DNA from: G965232465 sp965232465 | Lineage (GTDB): Bacteria; Pseudomonadota; Alphaproteobacteria; JAQWUY01 | DNA length: 64,000 nt | Direction: 5' to 3' | Assembly: GCA_965232465.1 (NCBI GenBank) | Contig: OZ246977.1 | Location: 1,302,001-1,366,000, forward strand | In this document: one piece after another, positions 43,619-52,919 of the stretch | Position numbering within the stretch: the first letter of the stretch is position 1 | Layout of the letters: each line of letters begins with the position of its first letter | Notes under the pieces: generated by a model | The model's database searches: none | What the model was told of the DNA's origin: nothing | Seen by the model: only the letters and a program-made list of their open reading frames with translations | Program-made: the position numbers and the translations under genes

Positions 43619-44424
43619 TAATAAGATTTATGGCTAAGGCGTTATTAGTATTTTTTGCATTGTGTGTATTGGTACCATTGATATGGACATTGATGAACGC
43701 CTTCAAAGTCAATGCAGATTTGTTGACGCCGATACCAAAATTTGTGTTTACGCCAACGCTTGACAATATTACTTATGTGCTGGGGCGGGACAGTATTTTT
43801 GGGGCGTTATATAATTCGATTATTATTTGTTTAATGGCGGTTGGATTGGGGCTTGTTTTCGGGTTACCATCCGCCTATGCCATTGCCCGTTATCCCAATC
43901 GTATTACCCAAGAAATTCAGTTTTTTGTATTATCATTACGATTTTTACCACCGGTTGCGGTTGCCATTCCGCTGATGGTGATTTGGTTGAATTTGGGTAT
44001 TTATGATAGCCTACTTGGAATGATTATTGCGTATTCTTTGGTGACGATTTCTATAACTATTTGGTTGTCGATTCCAGGATTTCAACGGGTTCCCATTGAA
44101 ACCGAAGAGGCTGCAAGAGTTGATGGATATGGGGCATATGCTATTTTTTGGCGTATTGCATTGCCTATTGCATTAAAATCATTATTGGGGGCGTTGGCAT
44201 TTAGTTTTGTATTGGTGTGGAACGAATTTTTATTGGCGTTGATGTTAACAACCAGTGATGCCAAGACCTTGCCGATTGTCGCATCCGAAATGTCCCAGTT
44301 GGGGCTAAGTGTACCATGGGGTATTTTAAATGCGGCGGTGGTGTTATTAAGTTTGCCCCCTTTGTTGTTATTGGGGTTATTAAGCGGTTTTTTAAACCGT
44401 GCTTTTGCACAAAAAAGCCGATAA
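43615..44424 (+). CDS. ABC sugar/polyol permease, MalG-type
   Basis: 269-residue permease, the second half of the heterodimer. EAA loop: EAARVDGYGAYAIFWRIALP. I take the ATG at 43615, which overlaps the preceding stop. A start at 43597 would lie inside the preceding gene. The dehydrogenase gene follows after 18 nt. Confidence 0.93.
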   Translation: MIIRFMAKALLVFFALCVLVPLIWTLMNAFKVNADLLTPIPKFVFTPTLDNITYVLGRDSIFGALYNSIIICLMAVGLGLVFGLPSAYAIARYPNRITQEIQFFVLSLRFLPPVAVAIPLMVIWLNLGIYDSLLGMIIAYSLVTISITIWLSIPGFQRVPIETEEAARVDGYGAYAIFWRIALPIALKSLLGALAFSFVLVWNEFLLALMLTTSDAKTLPIVASEMSQLGLSVPWGILNAAVVLLSLPPLLLLGLLSGFLNRAFAQKSR

Positions 44425-44442
44425 GTAGAGAAAGGAATAAAA

Positions 44443-45486
44443 ATGAAATCTGTGGTTTTAGAAAAAGTCGGTGAATTGATAATTCGTGATATTGAATTAT
44501 CACAAGATTTGGGTGCCAATGATGTCCGTATTGCCATTGATACAGTCGGGATTTGTGGTAGTGATGTACATTATTATACGCATGGACGCATTGGTGATTT
44601 TGTCGTGAATGCCCCAATGGTATTAGGACACGAAGGATCGGGGGTTGTTACAGATGTCGGGACTGCGGTAACGACTCTAAAAGTCGGCGATCGTGTGTGT
44701 ATGGAACCGGGTATTCCCAACTTGTCGTCAAAGGCATCAAAAATGGGTATGTACAATGTGGATCCCAGTGTAAAATTTTGGGCAACACCTCCTGTGCATG
44801 GGATTTTAACGCCTTTTGTGGTACATCCATCCGCTTTCACATATAAAATGCCCGATAATGTTAGCTTTGCGGAGGGGGCGATGGTTGAACCGTTTGCCAT
44901 TGGTATGCAGGCCGTATCACAGGCTAAAATCAAACCGGGTGATGTAGCGGCGGTTATCGGTTGTGGCACCATTGGAATTATGATTGCCCTTGCTGCCCTT
45001 GCCGGTGGGTGTAGCAAAGTGTATATCAGTGATGTGAAACAAGAAAAATTGAATATTGCCAGTCAGTATGATGGTATTATACCGGTCAATGTATCCGAAC
45101 ATGTGCTGACAAGTTATATGGCGGATGCCACCGATGGTTGGGGGGCGGATGTGGTATTTGAAGCCAGTGGTGCCCCACAGGTGTATGACCATGCTATTTC
45201 TTGTGTGCGTCCGGGGGGATGTATCGTTTTGGTGGGAATGCCAACGGAAAAGGTGATGTTTGATGTTAATGGGGCAATCGTAAGGGAAATTAGAATTGAA
45301 ACTGTATTTAGGTACGCTAATGTATTTGATAGGGCATTGGATTTAATATCATCTGGTAAGGTCGATTTAAAACCACTTATAACAGAAACCTTTGATTTTT
45401 CCCAAAGTATTCAAGCGTTTGATAGGGCGGTACAGGGGTTGCCAACAGATATTAAATTACAGATAAAAGTATCAAGCGAAGGATAA
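44443..45486 (+). CDS. Zinc-dependent polyol dehydrogenase, xylitol-dehydrogenase-like
   Basis: 347-residue medium-chain dehydrogenase. Catalytic zinc ligands are Cys in GICGSDVHYY and His-Glu in VLGHEGSG. The NAD fold is VAAVIGCGTIGIMIALAALAGGCSK, with Asp in YISDVKQEK suggesting NAD preference. The structural-zinc cysteines are all missing: EPGIPNLSSKASKMGMYNVD lacks Cys at every expected position. That, and FWATPPVHG, matches alphaproteobacterial xylitol dehydrogenases as I recall them. It oxidises imported polyol to a ketose, probably xylulose. Confidence 0.88.
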   Translation: MKSVVLEKVGELIIRDIELSQDLGANDVRIAIDTVGICGSDVHYYTHGRIGDFVVNAPMVLGHEGSGVVTDVGTAVTTLKVGDRVCMEPGIPNLSSKASKMGMYNVDPSVKFWATPPVHGILTPFVVHPSAFTYKMPDNVSFAEGAMVEPFAIGMQAVSQAKIKPGDVAAVIGCGTIGIMIALAALAGGCSKVYISDVKQEKLNIASQYDGIIPVNVSEHVLTSYMADATDGWGADVVFEASGAPQVYDHAISCVRPGGCIVLVGMPTEKVMFDVNGAIVREIRIETVFRYANVFDRALDLISSGKVDLKPLITETFDFSQSIQAFDRAVQGLPTDIKLQIKVSSEG

Positions 45487-45490
45487 CAAA

Positions 45491-46573
45491 ATGGCGGATA
45501 TCTTTTTTCAAAATATTACAAAAAACTATGGTAATGTGCAGGTTATTCCCGATTTTAATCTGGCGGTAAAAGACCATGAATTTGTTGTTGTCTTGGGACC
45601 CTCGGGGTGTGGAAAATCAACTATTTTACGCATGACCGCAGGCTTAGAAACGATTACCAGTGGTACTTTGTCTATTGGAAACAAGGTGGTAAATGACTTG
45701 GAGCCACGGGATAGGGGGATTGCCATGGTTTTTCAAAATTATGCATTGTATCCACATATGTCGATTCGGGATAATATTGCCTTTGGGTTAAAACGCATAA
45801 AACTGCCGACAGCAGAAATTGATACTCGTATCAAAGAAGTTACCAATATATTGGGTTTGGAACCTTATTTAAACCGTAAACCTGCTGAATTATCGGGGGG
45901 ACAACAACAACGGGTTGCCATCGCACGAGCAATGATTAAGACACCAGATGTGTTTTTGTTTGATGAACCTTTATCAAACTTAGATGCAAAATTACGGGCA
46001 ACCATGCGTGAAGAGATTGCACGATTACACAAAAAATTACATACAACAACACTATATGTAACACACGATCAGATGGAGGCGATGACATTGGCAGATAAAA
46101 TTGTGCTGATGAAAGATGGCATCATTGAACAGGTGGCATCCCCCGAAGAAATATATGAACGACCGATTTCAAAATTTGTTGCAGGGTTTATCGGGACGCC
46201 GGCAATGAACTTTGTCGATGGTATTGTGGTTAATCAAGGTGGGGATAATTATGTGCAATTCTGTGAAATAATATATAAAATTGATCGTTCTGCTTTTGAT
46301 ACCCATCTAAATCAAAAAGTGTTTATTGGACTGCGTCCCAGTGATTTGCAATTATGCATGGAGAAGAATACCGATATTTCTGGGGAATGTGATTTGATTG
46401 AATATCACGGTGATCAGGCATTAGTAAGTTTTACGGTTTTTGGAACCCCCTTGCGGGCTTTGGTACCCGCTAGAAACCGCCCCAAAGAAGGGGAAATCGT
46501 GCATTTTAAAATACGACAAGATGCTTTAAATTTGTTTGATGCGGTATCGGAAAAATCGTTAAAAACCGCTTAA
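45491..46573 (+). CDS. ABC transporter ATPase, UgpC/MsmX type
   Basis: 360-residue ATPase: Walker A GPSGCGKST, Q-loop FQNYALYPHMS, signature LSGGQQQR, Walker B VFLFDEPLSNLDA, H-loop YVTHDQMEA, then an OB-fold regulatory domain typical of CUT1 sugar importers (GLRPSDLQL). It completes the polyol importer and is placed 4 nt after the dehydrogenase. Confidence 0.95.
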   Translation: MADIFFQNITKNYGNVQVIPDFNLAVKDHEFVVVLGPSGCGKSTILRMTAGLETITSGTLSIGNKVVNDLEPRDRGIAMVFQNYALYPHMSIRDNIAFGLKRIKLPTAEIDTRIKEVTNILGLEPYLNRKPAELSGGQQQRVAIARAMIKTPDVFLFDEPLSNLDAKLRATMREEIARLHKKLHTTTLYVTHDQMEAMTLADKIVLMKDGIIEQVASPEEIYERPISKFVAGFIGTPAMNFVDGIVVNQGGDNYVQFCEIIYKIDRSAFDTHLNQKVFIGLRPSDLQLCMEKNTDISGECDLIEYHGDQALVSFTVFGTPLRALVPARNRPKEGEIVHFKIRQDALNLFDAVSEKSLKTA

Positions 46574-46593
46574 AAAAATAGAAGGGCTTGCAC

Positions 46594-46737
46594 ATGAGTT
46601 ATCTGGGAATTGATTTAGGTACATCGGGTTTGCGGATTCTTTTGACAACCATACTATATTTTGTTATTATCTGTTCAGTTAGCACAAAAAACAAGTATAA
46701 ACAACATCCTTTGTGCTTAATAAATGGGGTGTTGTAG
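46594..46737 (+). pseudogene. Stub of a xylulokinase (FGGY) gene
   Basis: Starts at 46594 with MSYLGIDLGTSGLRILLT, the phosphate-1 motif and N-terminus of xylulokinases, then turns into unrelated sequence and stops at 46735-46737. Only about 18 of roughly 480 codons remain. Its place, 20 nt after the transporter ATPase, is where a polyol operon would carry xylB. The sequence from here to the BCCT start (46738-46882) shows no gene, only a weak TATAAT at 46856. Confidence 0.75.
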
Positions 46738-46882
46738 AAGATAACTTGGAACTTGATCATACTAAACATAGGGTTTATTCAAATGCTCATTGTGCATAGG
46801 AGCATTTAAATAAGGCTTATATGCGTTTATAGTGTGGACATGGTTCTTATTAACTTATAATGACATAAAGGAAAAATTTATC

Positions 46883-48382
46883 ATGTTTTCACAAAATACG
46901 GATAAGCCTCTGGTTTATCTATCTTTTATGGTGTTGCTTGCTATAGTAATACCGATTGTTGTTCTGCCTGAAGCTTCTGGTCGTGTTATCGATTGGGCAT
47001 TTGGCGTGGTAACTGCCAAATTTAGCTGGCTGTTTTTATTGGCGGGGTTTGGATTTGTTGGGACATTGCTCGTCATTGCGTTCAGTAAATATGGTAGCAT
47101 CCGCATGGGTGCAGATAAACCCCAATATTCAGACTTTTCTTGGTTTGCCATGTTGTTTACAGCTGGTGTGACCGCTGCGATTATTTATTGGTCGGTTATT
47201 GAATGGGGATATTATATCGACGGTCCACCTTTAAATATTGCAGCCCGCACACGAGAGGCAAAAGAATGGGCATTAGCATATGGTATATTTCACTGGGGTC
47301 CCACTGGATGGGCGTTTTATACGGTGTTATCCTTGCCATTTGCATATATGTTATTTGTCAAAAAACAATCCCATTGTGATATGTTAAACTTATGCAAACC
47401 AGCACTGCCAAGCATTGGTAATAGTTGGGGAATGGTATTTAACTTACTGTTCGTGGTTAGCTTACTGGCGGGTGTTGCCACTAGCCTTGGACTGGGCACG
47501 CCATTATTAACAGAAATTGCGAATCAGCTAATGGGAACAGGTAATGGCTATGATATACAATTGGCGGTTATCATCGCCATTACAGTCGTATTTTCTTGGT
47601 CTGTGTATAGTGGATTAGATAAGGGCATTAAAAATCTTAGCAAAATTGCCACGATTATGATATTGGTATTATTGATGTATACTCTAATTTTTGGTCCAAC
47701 TATTTTTATACTAGAAGCATTTTCAAATTCCTTAGGTTTGATCTTAGGCAACTTTATTGAAATCAGTCTATGGACGGATGTGACCAATGCAAATGCCAAA
47801 TTTACCCATTGGTGGACAGTATTTTATTGGGCTTGGTGGGCTGTATATGGTCCATTTATGGGTATGTTTATCGCCCGTATTTCCCAAGGTCGTACCATAC
47901 GCCAAATGGTATTTGGTGCGTTGGGATATGGTACACTAGGTTCGGCTGTATGTTTCAGCATCTTTGGTGGATATGCTATGAATCTGGAGTTAAGTGGTGT
48001 ATTAGAAGTTACCAAAGTTATGAAAGACAGCGGTGACCCCATGGCAATTGCCCAAGTGTTTGCATCCTTACCAGCTGGCAAATTGGTATTGGTATTCTTG
48101 GGGGTTGCAGCATTGATTATGTTGGCAACAACATTTGATTCCGCATCTTATACTTTGGCGATGATTTCTTCCAAGGATTTAAAACCTGGTGTCGACCCAG
48201 ATCGTAATTTACGCTTGATATGGTGTTTTGCAATAGCCATCTTGCCCATTGGATTATTGTTCTTGGGGGGATTAGGACCATTAAGAACCGTATCGATTGT
48301 TATGGGATTGCCCATGTTGATATTATTAACATTGGGATTAAAATCTTTCCTAAACATGGTAAATAAAAAATTATTATCTTAA
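46883..48382 (+). CDS. BCCT-family betaine/carnitine/choline transporter
   Basis: 499-residue secondary transporter with about 12 membrane segments. The family signature is FYWAWWAVYGPFMGMFIARISQGRTIRQ, and Trp-rich segment WSVIEWGYYIDGPP is in TM4. The ATG at 46883 has AAGGA 10 nt upstream. A GTG at 46832 is in frame but lacks a site. Substrate (glycine betaine, choline or carnitine) cannot be fixed from sequence. Single gene with its own terminator. Confidence 0.94.
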   Translation: MFSQNTDKPLVYLSFMVLLAIVIPIVVLPEASGRVIDWAFGVVTAKFSWLFLLAGFGFVGTLLVIAFSKYGSIRMGADKPQYSDFSWFAMLFTAGVTAAIIYWSVIEWGYYIDGPPLNIAARTREAKEWALAYGIFHWGPTGWAFYTVLSLPFAYMLFVKKQSHCDMLNLCKPALPSIGNSWGMVFNLLFVVSLLAGVATSLGLGTPLLTEIANQLMGTGNGYDIQLAVIIAITVVFSWSVYSGLDKGIKNLSKIATIMILVLLMYTLIFGPTIFILEAFSNSLGLILGNFIEISLWTDVTNANAKFTHWWTVFYWAWWAVYGPFMGMFIARISQGRTIRQMVFGALGYGTLGSAVCFSIFGGYAMNLELSGVLEVTKVMKDSGDPMAIAQVFASLPAGKLVLVFLGVAALIMLATTFDSASYTLAMISSKDLKPGVDPDRNLRLIWCFAIAILPIGLLFLGGLGPLRTVSIVMGLPMLILLTLGLKSFLNMVNKKLLS

Positions 48383-48390
48383 AATATGCA

Positions 48391-48426
48391 CAAAAAAACC
48401 ACAGCCAGTAGAAGGCTGTGGTTTTT
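48391..48426. terminator. Bidirectional terminator after the BCCT gene
   Basis: AACCACAGCC and GGCTGTGGTT form a 10-bp stem around AGTAGAA, flanked by A and T runs. It would end both the BCCT transcript and the small minus-strand operon to its right. A degenerate copy of its right half lies at 49044-49075. Confidence 0.88.
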
Positions 48427-48497
48427 AAATTATAAATAAAGTCATGCGGATTATTTATTGAATAATAAGAGGTATGATAGGAACGATATTGTTGTGT

Positions 48498-48788
48498 TTA
48501 AGAGCTAATAAATTGTAATATTTCAAAGCCAGTATAAAAAATTAAGAATGCACTAGCTATCAATAATTGATACTTATATTCTTTGAGTACGCCAAACTGT
48601 TCGCTATCGTGTTTTAATATTTGAATACTAAAATCTATTGACGATAAAAGAGCTACTATTAAAAAATATACTTGAATATAAGTATTTTGCTCGGAAGGAA
48701 TGATAAAAACAGCAAAGGGAATAAAAGCAATAGTACTTAGAATGAATGTTTTACTTAAAGTATCAAGATTTTTAATTTTTTTAATCAT
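48498..48788 (-). CDS. Small three-helix membrane protein, possible immunity protein
   Basis: 96 residues, not recognised. Three hydrophobic segments are visible (TFILSTIAFIPFAVFII, VYFLIVALLSSIDF, LLIASAFLIFYTGFEIL) with a charged loop (KHDSEQFGVLKEYK). It begins 4 nt after the stop of the 47-residue peptide gene, so the pair is one operon. Size and topology fit bacteriocin-immunity or toxin-antagonist membrane proteins, but this is inference from layout. Confidence 0.6.
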   Translation of the reverse strand: MIKKIKNLDTLSKTFILSTIAFIPFAVFIIPSEQNTYIQVYFLIVALLSSIDFSIQILKHDSEQFGVLKEYKYQLLIASAFLIFYTGFEILQFISS

Positions 48789-48792
48789 GATA

Positions 48793-48936
48793 TCATTTTT
48801 TAGAAGATATCAAATACACGATAGCACCAGCCAATACCGCACCAACAAGTACAGCATTTAATGTGGCAATACTGATCCCTGCAATAGTGGCACCTGTGGC
48901 GGCACCTGTAGCTGTGTTTTTTAATTGTGGATTCAT
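48793..48936 (-). CDS. 47-residue Gly/Ala-rich hydrophobic peptide, bacteriocin- or toxin-like
   Basis: Starts MNPQLKNTATGAATGATIAG, continues as one long hydrophobic helix (ISIATLNAVLVGAVLAGAI) and ends YLISSKK. AAAGGAT stands 7 nt before the ATG, a strong ribosome-binding site, and a promoter lies upstream, so it is very likely expressed. Small Gly/Ala-rich membrane-inserting peptides followed by a membrane partner are typical of class II bacteriocins, holin-like proteins or type I toxins. No double-glycine leader is obvious and no dedicated exporter is nearby. Confidence 0.6.
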   Translation of the reverse strand: MNPQLKNTATGAATGATIAGISIATLNAVLVGAVLAGAIVYLISSKK

Positions 48937-48994
48937 ATAATTTATCCTTTAAAATAAAAAGTGTACATATGTCTGTGCAAGTAACACGATGTTT

Positions 48995-49023
48995 ATTATA
49001 TAAGGTTTAAAACAAAAATACAA
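48995..49023 (-). promoter_or_regulatory. Promoter of the small peptide operon
   Basis: On the minus strand TTGTAT (49023-49018), 17 nt, then TATAAT (49000-48995). Start near 48988, giving a leader of about 50 nt before the ATG at 48936. Confidence 0.65.
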
Positions 49024-49043
49024 GTAGATAGTTTTTTATGGAA

Positions 49044-49075
49044 CCAGTAGCAGGCTGTGATTTTTTAATTATAAA
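49044..49075. repeat. Degenerate duplicate of the BCCT terminator
   Basis: CCAGTAGCAGGCTGTGATTT continues as TTTAATTATAAA, matching the right half of the hairpin at 48404-48436 with a few changes. The left arm is gone, so it cannot terminate. The two copies flank the small peptide operon as direct repeats about 640 bp apart. Confidence 0.7.
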
Positions 49076-49184
49076 AATCATTTAGAGTTGAATTTTTCTA
49101 TATTATAGTATATGGTGTAATCGATATATGTTTAAATGTCGCATAATGAATATTATGTTAAATGGTATGATAAGGAATTGTAAA

Positions 49185-49982
49185 ATGAAATTTTTAAAAT
49201 TGATGTCTATTATATTTGTTGCAATCAGCACATTTATGCGTCCTGTATATGCACAAAGTGTTATTGAAGAAATTGTCAAACGCGGAACATTACGGGTTGG
49301 ATTCAGTACATTTAAACCGTGGGCGTTTTTGAATAAAACCGGTAATTGGGTAGGATATGAAATAGATGTTTCCAAAAAACTTGCCGAAGACTTAGGGGTT
49401 AAATTGGAACTGATACCCACCGCTTGGGATGGTATTATCCCTGCCCTGAATGCGGGTAAATTTGATATGATCATCGGGGGTATGAGCTTAACCACCAAAC
49501 GCAATTTAACTGTAAACTTTTCCAATCCTTATGGAGGTATGGAATATGTGGTGCTGGCATCCATTAAGCACAAAGATGTGAAAATTGTTGACATTAACAC
49601 CCGTAAATATCAATTTACCGCCCGTCGTGGGGCAATTCCAGCCACACTGACAAAGAAAACTTTTCCACAAGCAAAGCTATTACAATTTGATGATGATGGT
49701 GTATCTGCACAAGAAGTCATTAATGGTAAGGCGGATTTTACAGTGACCACAGGCATAGATGCTGCGGATCATATTGATGAATATCCTGAAAATGTCGTAC
49801 TATTAGAAAATGGTAAATCCTTATCTTACACACCCGCATCTATTGCCCTACGTAAAGGCGACATTGATACCTTGAATGTCATAAACAACTGGATTTTACT
49901 AAACAAAAACAGTGGCTGGTTACAAGAAAAATCTGATTATTGGTTTAAAACCAAAAAATGGAAAGATCAACTGCCAAAATAA
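49185..49982 (+). CDS. Amino-acid ABC transporter substrate-binding protein
   Basis: 265-residue periplasmic protein of family 3 (polar amino acids). The signal peptide MKFLKLMSIIFVAISTFM then RPVYA is preceded by AAGGA at good spacing, which favours the ATG at 49185 over 49128. Mature motifs are IVKRGTLRVGFSTFKPWAF, GNWVGYEIDVSKKLAEDLGV, WDGIIPALNAGKFDMIIGGMSLT and the C-terminal ALRKGDIDTLNVINNWI. No permease or ATPase is adjacent, so it is an orphan binding protein in this window. Confidence 0.92.
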   Translation: MKFLKLMSIIFVAISTFMRPVYAQSVIEEIVKRGTLRVGFSTFKPWAFLNKTGNWVGYEIDVSKKLAEDLGVKLELIPTAWDGIIPALNAGKFDMIIGGMSLTTKRNLTVNFSNPYGGMEYVVLASIKHKDVKIVDINTRKYQFTARRGAIPATLTKKTFPQAKLLQFDDDGVSAQEVINGKADFTVTTGIDAADHIDEYPENVVLLENGKSLSYTPASIALRKGDIDTLNVINNWILLNKNSGWLQEKSDYWFKTKKWKDQLPK

Positions 49983-49987
49983 CATTT

Positions 49988-50491
49988 TTAATATGCCTTA
50001 AATCCTTCGGCAATACTGTAAAGAATGCTGTAATCATAAGTGTTGGGGTTAAATCCTCCGGTTGTTGCAGTGCTGGCAACAACCACACAGCCCAGTTCAT
50101 TTAAAACTTGTGTTACCTGTGGCAATGCCCGAATACCCCCCAATGGACCAGGGGCGGCTGCCATTAACATGGTGTGTTTGCCTGATAATGGTGTTTGTTT
50201 TTTACCGCCAGAAAAATTTCCTGTTGTGGAAATCCAATCCAGTACATTTTTACCATATGAGGAAAAAGTACTATTATATTCGGGCGTAGCAAATATAACT
50301 TTATCAGCGTTCAGAATTTTATCACACAACGATTGTAAGCCTGCGGGTTCTTCCATACCAACTTGAAACAAAGGGAAATCCACTTGTTCAAAGGGGATAC
50401 TTTCCCCACCAATATAATTCAAAACAGTTTCCAATGCTATACGATTAATGCTGTTGGGATTATTAGATAAGGTTATGCCTATTATATTCAT
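49988..50491 (-). CDS. NAD(P)H-dependent FMN reductase
   Basis: 167-residue flavodoxin-fold reductase (ChrR/YieF/SsuE-like). FMN-binding segments are ITLSNNPNSINRIAL near the N-terminus, TPEYNSTFSSYGKNVLDWIS and MAAAPGPLGGIRAL. It would reduce FMN, quinones or azo compounds. The physiological substrate is unknown. Convergent with the binding-protein gene, with 5 nt between their stops. Confidence 0.9.
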   Translation of the reverse strand: MNIIGITLSNNPNSINRIALETVLNYIGGESIPFEQVDFPLFQVGMEEPAGLQSLCDKILNADKVIFATPEYNSTFSSYGKNVLDWISTTGNFSGGKKQTPLSGKHTMLMAAAPGPLGGIRALPQVTQVLNELGCVVVASTATTGGFNPNTYDYSILYSIAEGFKAY

Positions 50492-50609
50492 GTTTTCCTC
50501 GCTCAGTAAAATAGTTACACTTAAAATATATATTTAATTTTAGAAAAATATGTAAAAATATGTTATAAGCACATTAACATAATATGTCATAAAAAGGGAG
50601 TCCAAATAA

Positions 50610-52859
50610 ATGGAAAAGAAAAGCATTAAACAAGAAGCCTTACATTTTCACGCACAAGGCAAACCGGGTAAATTAGAAATTTCCCCCACGAAACCCTTAA
50701 CCACACAGTGGGATTTATCGTTGGCATATTCCCCTGGGGTGGCACATCCATGTACAGAGATTGAAAAAAATCCCCTACTGTCTTATGAATATACGAATCG
50801 TGCCAATATGGTTGCGGTTATTTCCAATGGTACTGCCGTTTTGGGGTTAGGTAATATTGGGGCATTGGCATCAAAACCTGTTATGGAGGGTAAATGCGTT
50901 TTATTCAAGAAATTTGCCGATGTGGATGCCATTGACTTAGAACTTGCAACCGAAGATATAGATTCGTTTATCGATGCTGTATCACTGATGGGACCTAGTT
51001 TTGGTGGGATTAACCTTGAAGATATCAAAGCACCTGAATGCTTTATAATTGAACAACAATTAAAGCAAAAAATGGATATTCCTGTATTTCATGACGATCA
51101 ACATGGTACAGCTATTGTAGCTGCCGCTGGGCTTATTAATGCGGCCCATATCGTCGGTAAAAATTTTGCCCATATGAAATTGGTGGTAAATGGTGCTGGG
51201 GCCGCATCCATATCTTGTGTGGAATTGGTAAAATCCATGGGTATCAAAGACGAAAATGTTATCTTATGTGACAGCAAAGGCGTGATTTACCAAGGGCGTA
51301 AAGCAGGCATGAACCAATGGAAATCAAAACATGCGGTAAAGACTGATGACCGTACCCTAAGTGATGCAATCAAAGGGGCGGATGCTTTCTTTGGACTGAG
51401 TATCAAGGATGCATTAAACAAGGATATGATTGCGTCTATGGCAAAAGACCCGATTATTTTTGCCATGGCAAATCCAGACCCTGAAACCACCCCGGACGAA
51501 GTGGCAAAAATTCGTAATGATGCCATTGTAGCCACAGGACGGTCTGATTATGTCAACCAAGTCAACAATGTACTGGGTTTTCCATTTATATTCCGTGGGG
51601 CATTGGATGTACAAGCCACCAAAATTAACGAAGAGATGAAAATCGCAGCCGCACATGCAATTGCTGAACTGGCCCGTTTACCTGTACCAGCGGAAATATT
51701 ACAATCGTATGGGTATGAACAAATTAATTTTGGGAAACAGTATATTATTCCCATGCCATTTGATTATCGTTTAATCAGTGTGGTATCCCCTGCGGTGGCA
51801 AAGGCGGCAATGGATACAGGCGTTGCACAAAAACCCATTCAAAATATGGATGCATATGTGCAATCATTAAAGAATCGCTTGGATCCAACCGCAAATGCCA
51901 TGCAGGCCATATTTAACCGCTTAAAGCAACAGCCAAAACGGGTAGTGTTCGCCGAAGGAGAAAACGAACACACTATTATGGCCGCCAGTGCATATCAAGA
52001 GGCGGGATATGGAGATGCTATTTTAATTGGTAATGTGGGGTATGTACAAAATAAATTGAAGGAAATGAATATTGCCACTGACTTAACAATTGTCGATGCA
52101 GCCAGCACCCCTGATATTGATAATATGATTGATAATATGTATCAATCCATGTGGCGTAAGGGATTGTTAAAAAGAGATATTAGCCGTTTAATGAAAACAG
52201 ACAGAAATGTATTTTCAGTGGCGTATATGCGGGCGGGTAAGGCGGATGCTATGATAACCGCATCTAGTCGTACATATACTTCTAACTTGGATATGGTGGC
52301 AGAATTTATCCCCCCTGCCCCCAACAAAACCCCCATTGGAATTATGATGATAATATCCAAAGGGCGGACAGTATTTTTGGCGGATGCATCGATTCACAAA
52401 CGCCCAACAGCGGAACAACTGGCCGAAATTGCAAAATCTGCCGCCTTGTTTGCACACCGTATGGGACACACACCAAGGGTAGCATTTGTATCCTTTTCCA
52501 GTTTTGGCAGTCGCCCAGGGCGCACCCACGATTGTATACAACAAGCACGGTATATTTTAAATATTGAACAAGTATCATTTGAACACGATGGGGAAATGTT
52601 GGCACATTTGGCATTAAATTATGATGTGTTGCAACAATATTATCCACAAACGAATCTGTCCACATCGGCAAATATTCTGGTTGTGCCAGATTTAACCACC
52701 GCTTCTGTTGCTAGTCGTATTTTACAAGAATTGGGGGGCGGACATGTTATGGGTCCCCTGTTAACAGGGTATGAAATTCCTGTGCAAATTCCACAAATTA
52801 CCACATCTGCCAACGATTTAATAAACTTGGCAGTGTTATCGGCTTATGATAGTATATAA
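50610..52859 (+). CDS. maeB: NADP-dependent malic enzyme with phosphotransacetylase domain
   Basis: 749 residues, two-domain MaeB. Residues 1-430 are the malic enzyme, decarboxylating malate to pyruvate: SLAYSPGVAHPC, FHDDQHGTAIV (metal/substrate) and VVNGAGAASISCVELV (NADP fold). Residues 440-749 are phosphotransacetylase-like (RVVFAEGENEHTIMAAS, SSFGSRPGRTHD, VPDLTTASVASRILQELGG), probably regulatory by acetyl-CoA in this family. GGGAG is 8-9 nt upstream. Monocistronic with a terminator. It links the TCA cycle to pyruvate and NADPH. Confidence 0.97.
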   Translation: MEKKSIKQEALHFHAQGKPGKLEISPTKPLTTQWDLSLAYSPGVAHPCTEIEKNPLLSYEYTNRANMVAVISNGTAVLGLGNIGALASKPVMEGKCVLFKKFADVDAIDLELATEDIDSFIDAVSLMGPSFGGINLEDIKAPECFIIEQQLKQKMDIPVFHDDQHGTAIVAAAGLINAAHIVGKNFAHMKLVVNGAGAASISCVELVKSMGIKDENVILCDSKGVIYQGRKAGMNQWKSKHAVKTDDRTLSDAIKGADAFFGLSIKDALNKDMIASMAKDPIIFAMANPDPETTPDEVAKIRNDAIVATGRSDYVNQVNNVLGFPFIFRGALDVQATKINEEMKIAAAHAIAELARLPVPAEILQSYGYEQINFGKQYIIPMPFDYRLISVVSPAVAKAAMDTGVAQKPIQNMDAYVQSLKNRLDPTANAMQAIFNRLKQQPKRVVFAEGENEHTIMAASAYQEAGYGDAILIGNVGYVQNKLKEMNIATDLTIVDAASTPDIDNMIDNMYQSMWRKGLLKRDISRLMKTDRNVFSVAYMRAGKADAMITASSRTYTSNLDMVAEFIPPAPNKTPIGIMMIISKGRTVFLADASIHKRPTAEQLAEIAKSAALFAHRMGHTPRVAFVSFSSFGSRPGRTHDCIQQARYILNIEQVSFEHDGEMLAHLALNYDVLQQYYPQTNLSTSANILVVPDLTTASVASRILQELGGGHVMGPLLTGYEIPVQIPQITTSANDLINLAVLSAYDSI

Positions 52860-52883
52860 ACAATGTTTTAGAAAATATAAAAT

Positions 52884-52915
52884 AAAAAACAGCCCTGTAA
52901 AGGCTGTTTTTTTTA
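52884..52915. terminator. Terminator between maeB and tRNA-Ser
   Basis: AAAACAGCC and GGCTGTTTT form a 9-bp stem around CTGTAAA, with A and T runs on either side, so it can serve both maeB (plus) and tRNA-Ser (minus). Confidence 0.92.
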
Positions 52916-52919
52916 TATC

